Shown: positions 8,673-18,298, counted from the first letter of the stretch. The stretch: 64,000 bases of DNA from Njordibacter sp905182035 (GCF_047730075.1 NZ_CP159831.1:2418001-2482000); one strand, 5' to 3'. The notes: generated from the sequence alone by a model not told the origin. Numbers and translations: made by a program.

Positions 8673-9538
8673 TGTTGCTCCTCTACTATGGCCAAACGAG
8701 TGCCCGTTAAACTTTGCTTAATGGTTTTTAAGTGACCATGAAAATCTTCGCCGCGGCGCAATATCACCCCAGTAGCCAGAACATCTATTAAGGTCAGCTG
8801 AATCATGCGGGATTGCATGGGCATATACACATCAGTATCTTCAGGTGCTTCTACACTTAATACCAGACTCGCTTCTTGAGCCAAAGGTGAGCCAACGGCA
8901 GTAATAGCAATAACTACCGCACCCGCAGCACGACCAATGCGAGCCACCTCTACCATTTCTTTAGTGCGCCCTGTAAATGACAGCAGCACCAGCACATCGC
9001 CACGCTTACAGGCCGCGGCCATCATACGCATCATCAATGAATCATTATGAGCTACAACGGGAATATTGAAACGAAAAAACTTATGCAGAGCGTCTTGAGC
9101 GACGGCACCTGAGGCACCCATGCCATAAAAACAAATCTGCTGAGCTTGGCTTAAATAATCTACCGCCCGCTCAATGGCTTTACTATCAACCTGCTGCCTC
9201 GCAGCATCTAAACTAGCCATGGTGCTGGTGAATATTTTATCGGTGTATTGGGTTGCAGTATCATTTTGATTGACACTCTGGCTCACGTAGGGCGTACCAC
9301 GCGCCATACTTTGAGCTAGCTCTAACTTAAAGTCTGGATACCCCTTGAGACCAAAGCTGCGACACATACGGTTAACCGTAGGCTCACTCACTTGAGCTAA
9401 CTCTGCCAAAGCTGCAATACTCATACGGGTTGCCGATTGGGGATCAGCAACAATCACTTGCACAACTTTGCGCTCAGATCGATTGAGCTGTTCCTGCTGA
9501 GTAGATAGGCGCTGTAGCAAATTATTGTTAATGGTCAT
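8669..9538 (-). CDS. hexR: HexR, RpiR-family repressor of central carbon metabolism
   Basis: HexR represses glycolytic and Entner-Doudoroff genes and is released by 2-keto-3-deoxy-6-phosphogluconate (established for Pseudomonas and Shewanella). The N-terminal 75 residues are an RpiR helix-turn-helix (SIAALAELAQVSEPTVNRMC, recognition helix), followed by a SIS sugar-phosphate domain at about 125-255 with ICFYGMGASGAV and LSFTGRTKEMVE. Length of 289 residues is normal. It is divergent from zwf, its classical target, across 127 bases with a candidate operator. The start ATG has no strong ribosome site. Confidence 0.93.
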   Translation of the reverse strand: MTINNNLLQRLSTQQEQLNRSERKVVQVIVADPQSATRMSIAALAELAQVSEPTVNRMCRSFGLKGYPDFKLELAQSMARGTPYVSQSVNQNDTATQYTDKIFTSTMASLDAARQQVDSKAIERAVDYLSQAQQICFYGMGASGAVAQDALHKFFRFNIPVVAHNDSLMMRMMAAACKRGDVLVLLSFTGRTKEMVEVARIGRAAGAVVIAITAVGSPLAQEASLVLSVEAPEDTDVYMPMQSRMIQLTLIDVLATGVILRRGEDFHGHLKTIKQSLTGTRLAIVEEQQ

Positions 9539-9564
9539 AGTTTATTTTATCTAGCTTATTTATT

Positions 9565-9582
9565 TATGTACGTAATATTACC
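9565..9582. promoter_or_regulatory. Candidate HexR operator between hexR and zwf
   Basis: The 11-mer GTAATATTACC (9572-9582), containing the perfect palindrome GTAATATTAC, recurs exactly before gap (17180-17190) and with one change before edd (17107-17117). It also contains half-sites of the known HexR consensus (TGTAAT...ATTACA), though without the usual three-base spacer. A second half-site, TGTAATAAT, is on the minus strand near 9627-9635. Confidence 0.45.
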
Positions 9583-9665
9583 AACATTTAAGATATTTTT
9601 GTGACTTTTGTTTGAATTTAGGAGTATTATTACAAGTCTAATTTATACATAAGGTCACATTAATA

Positions 9666-11183
9666 ATGTCGGACAGTAACTCATCAGACGAGCTTACAAC
9701 AGCTAAAGGCATATTAAGCCATAGTTTTGTGCTGTTTGGCGCATTAGGTGATCTATCACTCCGCAAACTCATGCCCGCCCTATACCAACTCGACCATGCT
9801 CAACTATTGAGCAAAGAGTTAAACATCATGGCCGTGGCACGTAGCGCAATAAGTATCACCGAACTGAAGCAGCGTATTGAGCATACACTAAACCAATACA
9901 TTGGCGCAGATGAATTGAACGCCAACTCACTGTCACGTTTCTTACAACGCCTAAGCTATTGCAAAGTGGACCTCACCCATGCACAGGATTATATTGCACT
10001 AGAGCAAAAACTAGCCTTGTGGCATCCACAAATTACCTACTACCTAGCCACACCGCCAAGCCTATATAAAGATATCTGCCAACACTTACACGGTGCCAAT
10101 GCCATTAACGAGCACTGCCGTATTGTGGTCGAAAAACCTATTGGCCATGATCTCTCTTCATCAAAGGTCATCAACGACAAGATGGCTTTATATTTTGACG
10201 AAAGCCAAATTTTTCGTATCGACCACTACCTTGGTAAAGAAACCGTACAAAATCTTATCGCATTGCGCTTTGCCAACCCTCTATTTGAGAGCCAATGGAA
10301 CCACCAGCATATCGACTATGTGGAAATTAGTGTGGCTGAAGAGGTTGGTATTGAGGGCCGATGGGGATACTTTGATAAAGCCGGGCAAATGCGCGACATG
10401 GTACAAAACCACTTGTTGCAGCTATTGTGCATGGTAGCCATGGACCCACCATCACAGCTCACCGCCAACAGCATACGTGACGAAAAGGTAAAGGTATTAC
10501 GATCATTACAGCCAATTGACCAAGACAAAATAGGCACTCACCTAGTATTGGGGCAATATACCGATGGTCAGTTTAAACAACAGCCAGCGCCTGGCTATCT
10601 GAACGAAGCTGACGCAAACACCAGCAGCGACACAGAAACATTTATTGCCCTACGTACCGAAATTGCCAACTGGCGCTGGACTGGCACACCTTTCTATTTG
10701 CGCACGGGAAAACGCATGGCTAACAAAGTGACAGAGATTATCATTCACTATAAGTCCAACAGCCATTACATTTTTGACCCAGACCAGGCCGAGATTGCGC
10801 AAAACAAACTAATCATTCGCCTGCAGCCCTATGAAAGCATTTCATTACAAGTGCTTACCAAAGAACAAGGTATCGACAAAAACATGCAGCTTCGACGCGA
10901 CCCGTTGCACTTAGACTTTGCTCAAACCCAATCTCAAGCTCGCATTCCAGACGCCTATGAGCGCCTATTATTGGAAGCCCTTAAAGGCAACCAAAGCTTA
11001 TTTGTGCGTCGTGATGAAGTAGAACTTGCGTGGCAGTGGTGCGACCAGATTCGCCAAGCTTGGCACCGTGCAGAGCTTCCACTTGAAGATTACTCAGCGG
11101 GAAGCAACGGGCCACAACAAGCCAGCAATATGATAGAAACACATGGACATCGATGGTATGAACACTGCAATGAAGCCAAATAA
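9666..11183 (+). CDS. zwf: Glucose-6-phosphate 1-dehydrogenase
   Basis: Zwf oxidises glucose 6-phosphate to 6-phosphogluconolactone with NAD(P)+, feeding the Entner-Doudoroff and pentose phosphate routes. The coenzyme fingerprint is FGALGDLSLRKL (from residue 24) and the catalytic signature RIDHYLGKE starts at residue 185, following EKPIGHD. Length of 505 residues is normal. It is the first gene of zwf-pgl-eda; pgl starts just inside its 3' end. The upstream region carries the candidate HexR operator. The ribosome site is weak (AAGG). Confidence 0.97.
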   Translation: MSDSNSSDELTTAKGILSHSFVLFGALGDLSLRKLMPALYQLDHAQLLSKELNIMAVARSAISITELKQRIEHTLNQYIGADELNANSLSRFLQRLSYCKVDLTHAQDYIALEQKLALWHPQITYYLATPPSLYKDICQHLHGANAINEHCRIVVEKPIGHDLSSSKVINDKMALYFDESQIFRIDHYLGKETVQNLIALRFANPLFESQWNHQHIDYVEISVAEEVGIEGRWGYFDKAGQMRDMVQNHLLQLLCMVAMDPPSQLTANSIRDEKVKVLRSLQPIDQDKIGTHLVLGQYTDGQFKQQPAPGYLNEADANTSSDTETFIALRTEIANWRWTGTPFYLRTGKRMANKVTEIIIHYKSNSHYIFDPDQAEIAQNKLIIRLQPYESISLQVLTKEQGIDKNMQLRRDPLHLDFAQTQSQARIPDAYERLLLEALKGNQSLFVRRDEVELAWQWCDQIRQAWHRAELPLEDYSAGSNGPQQASNMIETHGHRWYEHCNEAK

Positions 11184-11883
11184 GCCTGAAACCTTACTAA
11201 ACCAAAACCAGTGGTTAGAAAGTGTAAGCGCTCAGAAGCTTGCAGCGTCATTAGCGGCCACCGTGGCCAATCAATTACGCGCTGCGTTGACAGTCAGGTC
11301 GAGAGCCAGCTTAGTCGTTTCTGGAGGCCGCACACCACAAGCTATGTTGCAGCAACTAAGCCAGCAGCAGCTTGATTGGCACCGGGTAGACATCACTCTT
11401 GCTGACGAGCGTTGGGTGGATGAACAAGATAGCGCCAGTAACGCTGCCTTAGTAAGGGTTTGGCTACTTCAAAATAACGCTGTAGAGGCAGCCTTTTACC
11501 CCATTTACACTGGCGAAAAAAGTGCGTCAGAAGGACGGCAACACTGCCAACAACGGCTCAAAGATATGCACTGGCCCATTGATGTGCTGATTCTTGGCAT
11601 GGGTACCGATGGCCATACAGCTTCTCTGTTTCCTTTATGCCCATCATTGCACCAAGCACTTTCAACAAGTGATATTTGTATCGCCACGCATGCGCCAGCA
11701 GATCCTACCGACCGCATGACCCTGTCTGCTAATACACTCGGACTTGCAAGACATAAACACTTACATATTGAAGGTGCCGAAAAGCGCCGAGTGTTAGAAC
11801 AGGCAATTCACTTAAAAAATTCCTTGCAGATGCCTATTTACATCTTCCTCCAACAGCCCCTCAGTATACATTGGTGCCCTTAA
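11170..11883 (+). CDS. pgl: 6-phosphogluconolactonase
   Basis: Pgl hydrolyses 6-phosphogluconolactone to 6-phosphogluconate. The family blocks SGGRTPQAML, the LADERWV segment and ILGMGTDGHTASLFP are all present. I chose the ATG at 11170, overlapping the last codons of zwf; in-frame ATGs at 11158 and 11143 are possible and none has a clear ribosome site, consistent with translational coupling. With the chosen start the protein is 237 residues, the usual length. Its TAA is followed immediately by the eda ATG. Confidence 0.95.
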   Translation: MKPNKPETLLNQNQWLESVSAQKLAASLAATVANQLRAALTVRSRASLVVSGGRTPQAMLQQLSQQQLDWHRVDITLADERWVDEQDSASNAALVRVWLLQNNAVEAAFYPIYTGEKSASEGRQHCQQRLKDMHWPIDVLILGMGTDGHTASLFPLCPSLHQALSTSDICIATHAPADPTDRMTLSANTLGLARHKHLHIEGAEKRRVLEQAIHLKNSLQMPIYIFLQQPLSIHWCP

Positions 11884-12549
11884 ATGTCCGCTTCAAACTC
11901 TGCCCAGATTCACAAAAACACTCAACGCTTAGATCAAATTTGCGCCACTGTACCCGTGATTCCAGTACTCACTCTAGATAGTCCTGAACAAGCCATTGGT
12001 ATTGGCAAGGCATTGGTGACTGGAGGCTTAACAGTATTGGAAATTACCCTACGTAGTAACTATGGTTTAAGTGCTATCAAACAGCTCAAAAAAGCTTTAC
12101 CAGAAGCCATCATTGGTGCCGGCACTGTGCTAACACCAGAACAATATGACGCATGTGTTGAAGCGGGGGCTGATTTTATTGTTAGTCCAGGTTTTACGGC
12201 AGAGCTTTTACATCACGGTAGCCGAAGTGCAGTGCCATTGTTGCCAGGCATCGCCAGTGTAAGCGAAGCAATGCAAGCCATGGCGTTAGGTTACCGAAGG
12301 TTTAAACTATTTCCCGCAGCTGTAGTGGGCGGAGTAGATTTTCTAAAGGCCATTGGAGGCCCCATTAGCGACCTTAAGTTTTGCCCAACTGGAGGCATCA
12401 AGCCTACCAATGCAGCAGACTATTTAGCGCTGAATAACGTGATGTGTGTAGGTGGTACATGGTTAACGCCTACTGACGCAGTACAGCAGGGAAATTGGCA
12501 AGCCATAGAAGAGTTAGCCAAGCAAACTTGCACCCTCACCTCGTCTTAA
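11884..12549 (+). CDS. eda: KDPG/KHG aldolase
   Basis: Eda cleaves 2-keto-3-deoxy-6-phosphogluconate to pyruvate and glyceraldehyde 3-phosphate. The Schiff-base lysine is Lys141 in RRFKLFPAAVVGG, and the catalytic Glu53 and phosphate-binding Arg57 lie in VLEITLR. Length of 221 residues is slightly above the usual 205-215. The ATG abuts the pgl stop codon (TAAATG). It closes the zwf-pgl-eda operon. Confidence 0.97.
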   Translation: MSASNSAQIHKNTQRLDQICATVPVIPVLTLDSPEQAIGIGKALVTGGLTVLEITLRSNYGLSAIKQLKKALPEAIIGAGTVLTPEQYDACVEAGADFIVSPGFTAELLHHGSRSAVPLLPGIASVSEAMQAMALGYRRFKLFPAAVVGGVDFLKAIGGPISDLKFCPTGGIKPTNAADYLALNNVMCVGGTWLTPTDAVQQGNWQAIEELAKQTCTLTSS

Positions 12550-12566
12550 AACCTAAGTATATAACG

Positions 12567-12592
12567 AAAAAAGCCCTTTAAACTTAAAGGGC
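12567..12592 (-). terminator. Rho-independent terminator of the edd-glk-pgi operon
   Basis: A stem GCCCTTTA/TAAAGGGC (12573-12580 with 12585-12592) is followed on the minus strand by six T, 28 bases after the pgi stop. On the plus strand there is no T run, so it mainly serves the minus-strand operon. Confidence 0.8.
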
Positions 12593-12620
12593 AAAAGCAC
12601 TACTGCCTATAATAAATACT

Positions 12621-14261
12621 CTAAATGCGAGAGCCCTTAAAGTAGTCAATTAACGCATTAGTAGAGTCATCATGTTGATGCCCTGCGTCACCTTCAATTT
12701 CCTGCAATATGCCCTTAGCTAGGATCTTGCCTAGTTCAACACCCCATTGATCAAAAGAGCAGAGATCCCAAATCACTCCCTGGGCAAATATTTTGTGCTC
12801 ATAGAGCGCAATGAGCGCACCCAAATTTCTTGGATCTATCTGCTTAAGCAATAAGGTATTACTAGGCCGGTTACCTTGGTGCACTTTATGGGGCAACAGT
12901 TTTTCAAGCTCTTGTGAGTCTAATCCCTGAGTTTCTAATTGGCTCCTTACTTCTTCAGCACTGATACCATTCATCAGCGCCTCAGTCTGGGCAAAGAAGT
13001 TAGCCATAAGATTTTCATGGTGGCCTTTAACGGGAGTAGAACTAGCCAGCGAGCCTATAAAATCCGCTGGCACTATGACGTTACCTTGGTGCAATAATTG
13101 ATAGAATGCATGCTGCCCATCAATACCTAACTGGCCCCACACGACAGACGCTGTAGGATAAGCCACTTGATTACCTTGACGATCGACATGCTTACCATTA
13201 CTCTCCATATCTGCCTGCTGGATATACGCAGTGAAGCTTTCTAAAGGTTGGTCATAGGGCAATATCACGTGGCTTTGCGCCCCATGTAACAGCCCATTCC
13301 AAATGCTCACTAACGCCATAATAGTAGGCATGTTTGCTGGCGCTGGCGCATCTCTAAAGTGGCGATCCATGTCATGGGCGCCCGTTAATAACTGCTCAAA
13401 CTTATCAAAGCCTAGGTATAAGGCAATGGGCAAGCCAATGGCAGACCAGATGGAGTATCGACCCCCTACCCAATCCCACATAGAGAACATAAATTCCTTA
13501 TCAATACCAAATGCCTGCACCGCTTCCGTGTTGGATGACACAGCCACAAAGTGCTGTTGTACTGCACGCTCGTCAAATGCCGACGCCATCAGCCAATTAC
13601 GCGCAGTTTGGGCATTGGTCATCGTTTCGCTAGTGGTAAAGGTTTTAGACGCCACTACAAACAAAACTTGCTCAGCATTTAAAGGGCGTAAAATTTCAGC
13701 AATCTCCACCCCATCTATATTGGAGATAAAGTGCACGCGGATGGTGGAATCTGCATATGAGCGTAGTGCTTGGGTAACCATTTTTGGCCCCAAGTTAGAC
13801 CCACCAATACCGATGTTCACCACATCAGTAATACGCTTTCCAGAATATCCAAGCCACTCACCACTGCGCACTTTTTCCACAAACTCACACATATGCGCTA
13901 GTTCGTTATTGATCATCTCCATCACGTTGGTTTGGTCTACGTAAACGGGTGAATTACTGCGGTTACGCAAAGCCGTGTGCAATACCGCACGGTCTTCAGT
14001 TATGTTGATTTTTGCGCCTCGGTACATGCTCTCTATGGAGGAGCTCAGACCCATATCTTGCGCCAAACCAAATAACGCCTGCATTATTTCAGGTGTCAGG
14101 CAGTTTTTAGAGTAATCTAATAATAAGTTAGGCAACTCAATAGAATAGGTGTTAAAGCGATTACCTTCATTAGCAAATAGTTCACGTAAGTGAGTGCTGC
14201 GGTACTGCACTGCCAATTGCTGCAATTTCTGCCAGTGTTTGGATTTTTCAAGCTGTAACAT
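12621..14261 (-). CDS. pgi: Glucose-6-phosphate isomerase
   Basis: Pgi interconverts glucose 6-phosphate and fructose 6-phosphate. Signatures are VNIGIGGSNLGPKM, the SIS-type VASKTFTTSETMTNA and the C-terminal FDQWGVELGK. I use the ATG at 14261 (546 residues) because GGAGGA precedes it by about four bases; the frame extends to 14279 with six more residues that contain this ribosome site. It overlaps the end of glk by 14 bases, indicating coupling. In an Entner-Doudoroff organism it probably also recycles fructose 6-phosphate back to glucose 6-phosphate. Confidence 0.97.
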   Translation of the reverse strand: MLQLEKSKHWQKLQQLAVQYRSTHLRELFANEGNRFNTYSIELPNLLLDYSKNCLTPEIMQALFGLAQDMGLSSSIESMYRGAKINITEDRAVLHTALRNRSNSPVYVDQTNVMEMINNELAHMCEFVEKVRSGEWLGYSGKRITDVVNIGIGGSNLGPKMVTQALRSYADSTIRVHFISNIDGVEIAEILRPLNAEQVLFVVASKTFTTSETMTNAQTARNWLMASAFDERAVQQHFVAVSSNTEAVQAFGIDKEFMFSMWDWVGGRYSIWSAIGLPIALYLGFDKFEQLLTGAHDMDRHFRDAPAPANMPTIMALVSIWNGLLHGAQSHVILPYDQPLESFTAYIQQADMESNGKHVDRQGNQVAYPTASVVWGQLGIDGQHAFYQLLHQGNVIVPADFIGSLASSTPVKGHHENLMANFFAQTEALMNGISAEEVRSQLETQGLDSQELEKLLPHKVHQGNRPSNTLLLKQIDPRNLGALIALYEHKIFAQGVIWDLCSFDQWGVELGKILAKGILQEIEGDAGHQHDDSTNALIDYFKGSRI

Positions 14262-15228
14262 CTTTCCTCCGTGACTCATGTTTTAGGGCAATCGATGCAC
14301 CTTGCAGGCCAGGTTGCTCTGCAGTACAAAGGTAAATGGGAATCTGGTGCAGATAAGGAGATGTCCGGCCCTTGTTGGTAAAGCTGTGACCAAATTCGCT
14401 GGCCAATAAGAAATCATACATCCGAGGTAAAATTCCACCAGTCAAATAAACCCCACCCACTGCACCAAACATCAAGGCCCCATTGGCCACAGCGTTGCCC
14501 AGCATGTCACAGAAAAGACATAGGGTTTGGTGGGCCAAGTCGTCCGGCGTGGACAGCTGAGCTTGCTGCAAAACATCAGTGGGGTTTGTTAAGCGCGGAT
14601 GGGTGGCGTTGACATGTGCAACTGCTGCATATAAGTCCATCATGCCCGAACCTGATAACAGGCGTTCCGTCGAAACATGCCCATAGTTATCCCACATGTA
14701 AGTCAGTATTTCTGCGTGCAACCTATTGGTTGGCGCGAACCCTACATGGCCACCTTCACCCATGACCGGCAACCAACCCTTATCATAGGCAATCAATCCT
14801 GCCACACCTAAACCAGTACCTGGGCCCATTACTAATCGGTTGCCCCACATTTCTGCCTGGCCTTGCTTCACAACTAGCAGTTCGTCGTCAGTAATTTCTG
14901 ACATCGCCCAAGCTTGGGCCGTAAAATCATTGATCCACAGGGCCTCAACCTTGAGGACGGCATTCACTTGAGCTTTATTAACACACCAATGATTGTTGGC
15001 CAGGGAAAATTCTGGCAAATGTACGGTGGCCGCTATGGCAATACAAGCCTTGATAATTAAACCCGCGGCACCTGTGCTTGCAAGGTAGGCGGATACAGCC
15101 GCTTCTAAACTTGGGTAATCAGCACAGGCTAACACCTTAATGTGCACCAAAGCCGGTGAGCTACCCTGCGTTAAAGCAAAACGAGCATTGGTAGCCCCAA
15201 CATCAGCGACTAAGTCATATTTAGTCAT
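14248..15228 (-). CDS. glk: Glucokinase
   Basis: Glk phosphorylates glucose with ATP. The N-terminal phosphate-binding DVGATNARFAL, the MGPGTGLGVAGL loop, EGGHVGFAP and LTGGILPR identify the bacterial Glk family (not ROK). I use the ATG at 15228 (326 residues), which matches the usual start MTKYDLVADVG; an upstream TTG at 15261 is next to the edd stop and would add eleven unusual residues. AAAGGGA lies about twelve bases upstream. Middle gene of edd-glk-pgi. Confidence 0.95.
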   Translation of the reverse strand: MTKYDLVADVGATNARFALTQGSSPALVHIKVLACADYPSLEAAVSAYLASTGAAGLIIKACIAIAATVHLPEFSLANNHWCVNKAQVNAVLKVEALWINDFTAQAWAMSEITDDELLVVKQGQAEMWGNRLVMGPGTGLGVAGLIAYDKGWLPVMGEGGHVGFAPTNRLHAEILTYMWDNYGHVSTERLLSGSGMMDLYAAVAHVNATHPRLTNPTDVLQQAQLSTPDDLAHQTLCLFCDMLGNAVANGALMFGAVGGVYLTGGILPRMYDFLLASEFGHSFTNKGRTSPYLHQIPIYLCTAEQPGLQGASIALKHESRRKDVTA

Positions 15229-15261
15229 AAGTATAAATTTCCCTTTAATCACAGCACACAA

Positions 15262-17076
15262 TCACAAACAAGTGCTGGCACCCATTTCGGCGCTACTGAC
15301 CTGCTTACGCATATTGGAAAATAGCTCTCGACCCATGCCGTGTGTCACGGCTTGCGCCTGTTGAGAAACTGGTCGAGCTTGTAGGATATTATCTTCAACT
15401 AGCAGCTCTAAACGCCCATTATGGCAGTCTAGCCTTAACAAATCCCCATTTTCGATTTTGCTTATTAAGCCACCGACTTTAGCCTCAGGATGAAGGTGTA
15501 TGGCCGCCGGAACCTTACCCGAAGCACCAGACATTCGACCATCAGTGACCAAAGCCACATTAAAACCTCGGTCTTGCAAGACACCCAAATAAGGCGTCAA
15601 TTTATGTAATTCGGGCATGCCGCAGGCTTGTGGGCCTTGAAAACGTAACACTGCAATGAGATCTCGCTCTAACTCTCCTCGCTTAAACGCCTGCTCAAAT
15701 TCTAATTGTGAATCAAATACCACAGCCTCCGCTTCTACCAGCCAGTGTTCGGATTTTACCGCCGATACCTTGGCCACACTCCGACCTAAATTTCCTTGCA
15801 AGGTCACCAAGCCACCAGTTTTGGAAAAGGGGGCTGATACACAGGCTAACACGTCAAGATCGGCACTTTGTTCTGGTGCTGGCTGCCATATTAACTTGCC
15901 TGATAGTAATTTTGGCTCCTGACAATATTGACCTAAGCCATGACCCATAATTGTTTCTACATCTTCATGCAGCAGGCCTCCGTGCAACAGAGTTTGAATT
16001 AAATAAGGCACTCCACCAGCTCCATGAAAAACATTAATATCAGCTTGGCCATTGGGGTAGATCCGCGTCAAACTCGGCACCACGCTAGACAATTCAGCAA
16101 AATCATCCCAATTAACAATAATCCCCGCAGCCTTAGCAATAGCAATCAAATGTAACGTGTGATTGGTGGAACCGCCAGTAGATAATAAAGCCACTATGGC
16201 ATTAACTATGGTTTTTTCAGATACGATTTGGGCAAGATTTTGTTGTTGCGAAGGGTGGGTTAATTTAACCACTTGCTGGGCTGCATAACGTGTCAAGTCG
16301 TCACGCAACTCGCCATCAGGTGGCACAAACGAGGCGCCTGGCAGATGCAAGCCCATGACTTCCATCAATAATTGATTGCTATTAGCAGTGCCGTAAAAAG
16401 TACAGGTGCCTGCACTATGGTAAGACTCAGACTCACAAGCCAATAATTCATCACGACCGACCTTACCTTCTGCGTAAAGCTGACGAATGCGCGCTTTTTC
16501 GGTATTAGGCAAGCCCGAAGACATGGGGCCTGCGGGTACAAATACAATGGGAAGGTGGCCAAAACTCAATGCGCCGATTAACAACCCAGGGACAATCTTG
16601 TCACACACTCCCAAACACAGCACTGCATCAAACATGTTATGAGACAAAGCTACTGCAGTCGACATGGCAATGACATCTCGACTAAACAAGCTCAACTCCA
16701 TACCTGGCTGGCCTTGGGTAACACCATCACACATAGCCGGCACACCACCAGCAAATTGCGCCACACTACCCATTTCTCTCACCGCCTGTTTAATAATGTG
16801 AGGGTAGCGCTCGAAGGGCTGATGAGCTGAAAGCATATCGTTATAGGCCGACACAATAGCAACGTTGGCCTCATCCATCATGGTTAAACGATCTTTATCT
16901 TGCTGGGGGCAAGCAGCGAACCCATGGGCCAAGTTGCCACATGAAAGGTTAGAGCGGCTAACTTTGCTAGCTTTAGCTCCATCAATACGCTGTAAATAAT
17001 CACTACGGGAGGCGCGACTACGCTCAACAATTGCCTGGGTTACCTGCGCTACTTTACTGTGCATTACGCTGTCCAT
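15262..17076 (-). CDS. edd: 6-phosphogluconate dehydratase
   Basis: Edd dehydrates 6-phosphogluconate to KDPG, the defining Entner-Doudoroff step, using an iron-sulfur cluster. The IlvD/Edd family blocks are CDGVTQGQPGMELS, CLGVCDKIVPGLL, CTFYGTANSNQ and VTDGRMSGASGKVPAA. Length of 604 residues is normal. It is divergent from gap across a 138-base region that holds two copies of the GTAATATTA motif. First gene of edd-glk-pgi. Confidence 0.97.
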   Translation of the reverse strand: MDSVMHSKVAQVTQAIVERSRASRSDYLQRIDGAKASKVSRSNLSCGNLAHGFAACPQQDKDRLTMMDEANVAIVSAYNDMLSAHQPFERYPHIIKQAVREMGSVAQFAGGVPAMCDGVTQGQPGMELSLFSRDVIAMSTAVALSHNMFDAVLCLGVCDKIVPGLLIGALSFGHLPIVFVPAGPMSSGLPNTEKARIRQLYAEGKVGRDELLACESESYHSAGTCTFYGTANSNQLLMEVMGLHLPGASFVPPDGELRDDLTRYAAQQVVKLTHPSQQQNLAQIVSEKTIVNAIVALLSTGGSTNHTLHLIAIAKAAGIIVNWDDFAELSSVVPSLTRIYPNGQADINVFHGAGGVPYLIQTLLHGGLLHEDVETIMGHGLGQYCQEPKLLSGKLIWQPAPEQSADLDVLACVSAPFSKTGGLVTLQGNLGRSVAKVSAVKSEHWLVEAEAVVFDSQLEFEQAFKRGELERDLIAVLRFQGPQACGMPELHKLTPYLGVLQDRGFNVALVTDGRMSGASGKVPAAIHLHPEAKVGGLISKIENGDLLRLDCHNGRLELLVEDNILQARPVSQQAQAVTHGMGRELFSNMRKQVSSAEMGASTCL

Positions 17077-17100
17077 GATAACTCTCTTCTTACTTAACTT

Positions 17101-17117
17101 TATTACGTAATATTAAC
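17101..17117. promoter_or_regulatory. Candidate HexR operator before edd
   Basis: The palindrome TATTACGTAATA (17101-17112) overlaps GTAATATTAAC (17107-17117), a one-base variant of the 11-mer seen before zwf and gap. It is 25 bases before the edd start codon. Confidence 0.4.
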
Positions 17118-17166
17118 AAATATTTCTTTAATCTGGAACACATATAAACCAATTTAATTGATTTAA

Positions 17167-17190
17167 TGTAATAATGTTAGTAATATTACC
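17167..17190. promoter_or_regulatory. Candidate HexR operator before gap
   Basis: TGTAATAATGTTAGT (from 17168) resembles the HexR consensus TGTAATwwwATTACA in its left half, and GTAATATTACC (17180-17190) is identical to the sequence before zwf. The element lies 25 bases before the gap ATG. Confidence 0.45.
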
Positions 17191-17214
17191 ACAAAATACG
17201 TTAGAGATAGAAAA

Positions 17215-18234
17215 ATGAGCATCCGCATCGCCATCAACGGATTTGGTCGCATTGGCCGCAATATCGTCCGCGCTATCTATGAAAATAGCCCTACCAACTA
17301 TCAACAAGCTTTTGAAATCGTTGCTATAAATGACCTGGGCAATCCTCAAACCAATGCCCACTTATTGCAATTTGATAGCGTACACGGCCGTTTTAATGGC
17401 CAAGTTGAATACGATGATCAACACCTATACATCAACCAAGACAAAATCCACCTGTATCAAGTTAGAGATCCAAGCCAACTGCCATGGCACACTCTTAACA
17501 TAGACCTTGTGCTTGAATGCACCGGCTTATTTACTCACCGACAAGACGCCCAGGCCCATATTGACGCTGGCGCACATAAGGTATTAATTTCCGCCCCAGG
17601 CCAAGATTTAGATGCCACTATTGTCTATGGGGTTAACCACCAGACTCTCACAGGGAAAGAACGCATCATATCTAATGCGTCTTGCACCACCAATTGCCTT
17701 GCACCCTTAGCTAAGATACTGGACCAGACCGTAGGTATAAAACAAGGACAAATGACTACCATCCACGCCTATACCAACGACCAACTACTCACAGACGGCC
17801 TGCACAGCGATTTGTACCGCGCTCGCTCTGCCACCACATCAATGATTCCCACACAAACCGGTGCTGCAGCAGCAGTAGGTTTGGTGCTCCCCCAGCTTAA
17901 CGGCCGCCTAGATGGCATGGCCATTCGTGTACCCACTATCAACGTTTCATTGGTAGACCTTACTTTTGTGGCTGGTAAAGAAACCAGCGCCCATGACGTC
18001 AACCAGTATGTAAAAAATGCCATTAAAAATGACCCTGAGCTGGACTATATTATGGACTACGTAAACCAACCATTAGTGTCTGTAGATTTTAACCATAGCG
18101 CCAAATCCTCAAGCTTTGACTCTAACCACACCCGAGCCCAAGGCAATTTAGTTAAAGTAATGGCTTGGTATGACAATGAATGGGGGTTTAGCAACAGAAT
18201 GCTGGACACCAGCCTAGCGCTAATGCACCATTAA
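17215..18234 (+). CDS. gap: Glyceraldehyde-3-phosphate dehydrogenase, type I
   Basis: The enzyme oxidises glyceraldehyde 3-phosphate to 1,3-bisphosphoglycerate. The catalytic cysteine is Cys157 in SNASCTTNC and His184 is in TTIHAYTND. The N-terminal INGFGRIGRN is the NAD-binding loop, and Asp40 in AINDLG suggests NAD preference. The sequence is closest in my recollection to the Pseudomonas GapA that sits next to edd under HexR control. The close relative Epd (erythrose-4-phosphate dehydrogenase) is less likely because of the AINDLG segment. pyk follows 64 bases after its stop. Confidence 0.95.
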   Translation: MSIRIAINGFGRIGRNIVRAIYENSPTNYQQAFEIVAINDLGNPQTNAHLLQFDSVHGRFNGQVEYDDQHLYINQDKIHLYQVRDPSQLPWHTLNIDLVLECTGLFTHRQDAQAHIDAGAHKVLISAPGQDLDATIVYGVNHQTLTGKERIISNASCTTNCLAPLAKILDQTVGIKQGQMTTIHAYTNDQLLTDGLHSDLYRARSATTSMIPTQTGAAAAVGLVLPQLNGRLDGMAIRVPTINVSLVDLTFVAGKETSAHDVNQYVKNAIKNDPELDYIMDYVNQPLVSVDFNHSAKSSSFDSNHTRAQGNLVKVMAWYDNEWGFSNRMLDTSLALMHH

Positions 18235-18298
18235 CCCTCAGGTGCAGCCCCGCGCTACTAGCGCACCACCTCATCATCAAGGACAATATCTTAATATC

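Noticed and set aside
12567..12592. Terminator for the plus-strand zwf-pgl-eda operon
   Set aside because: The stem is good but the T run is only on the minus strand, so it was assigned to pgi.
13303..13944. 213-codon open frame on the plus strand inside pgi
   Set aside because: It is fully antisense to a well-conserved pgi, has no ribosome site and its translation looks like a shadow with no recognisable domain.
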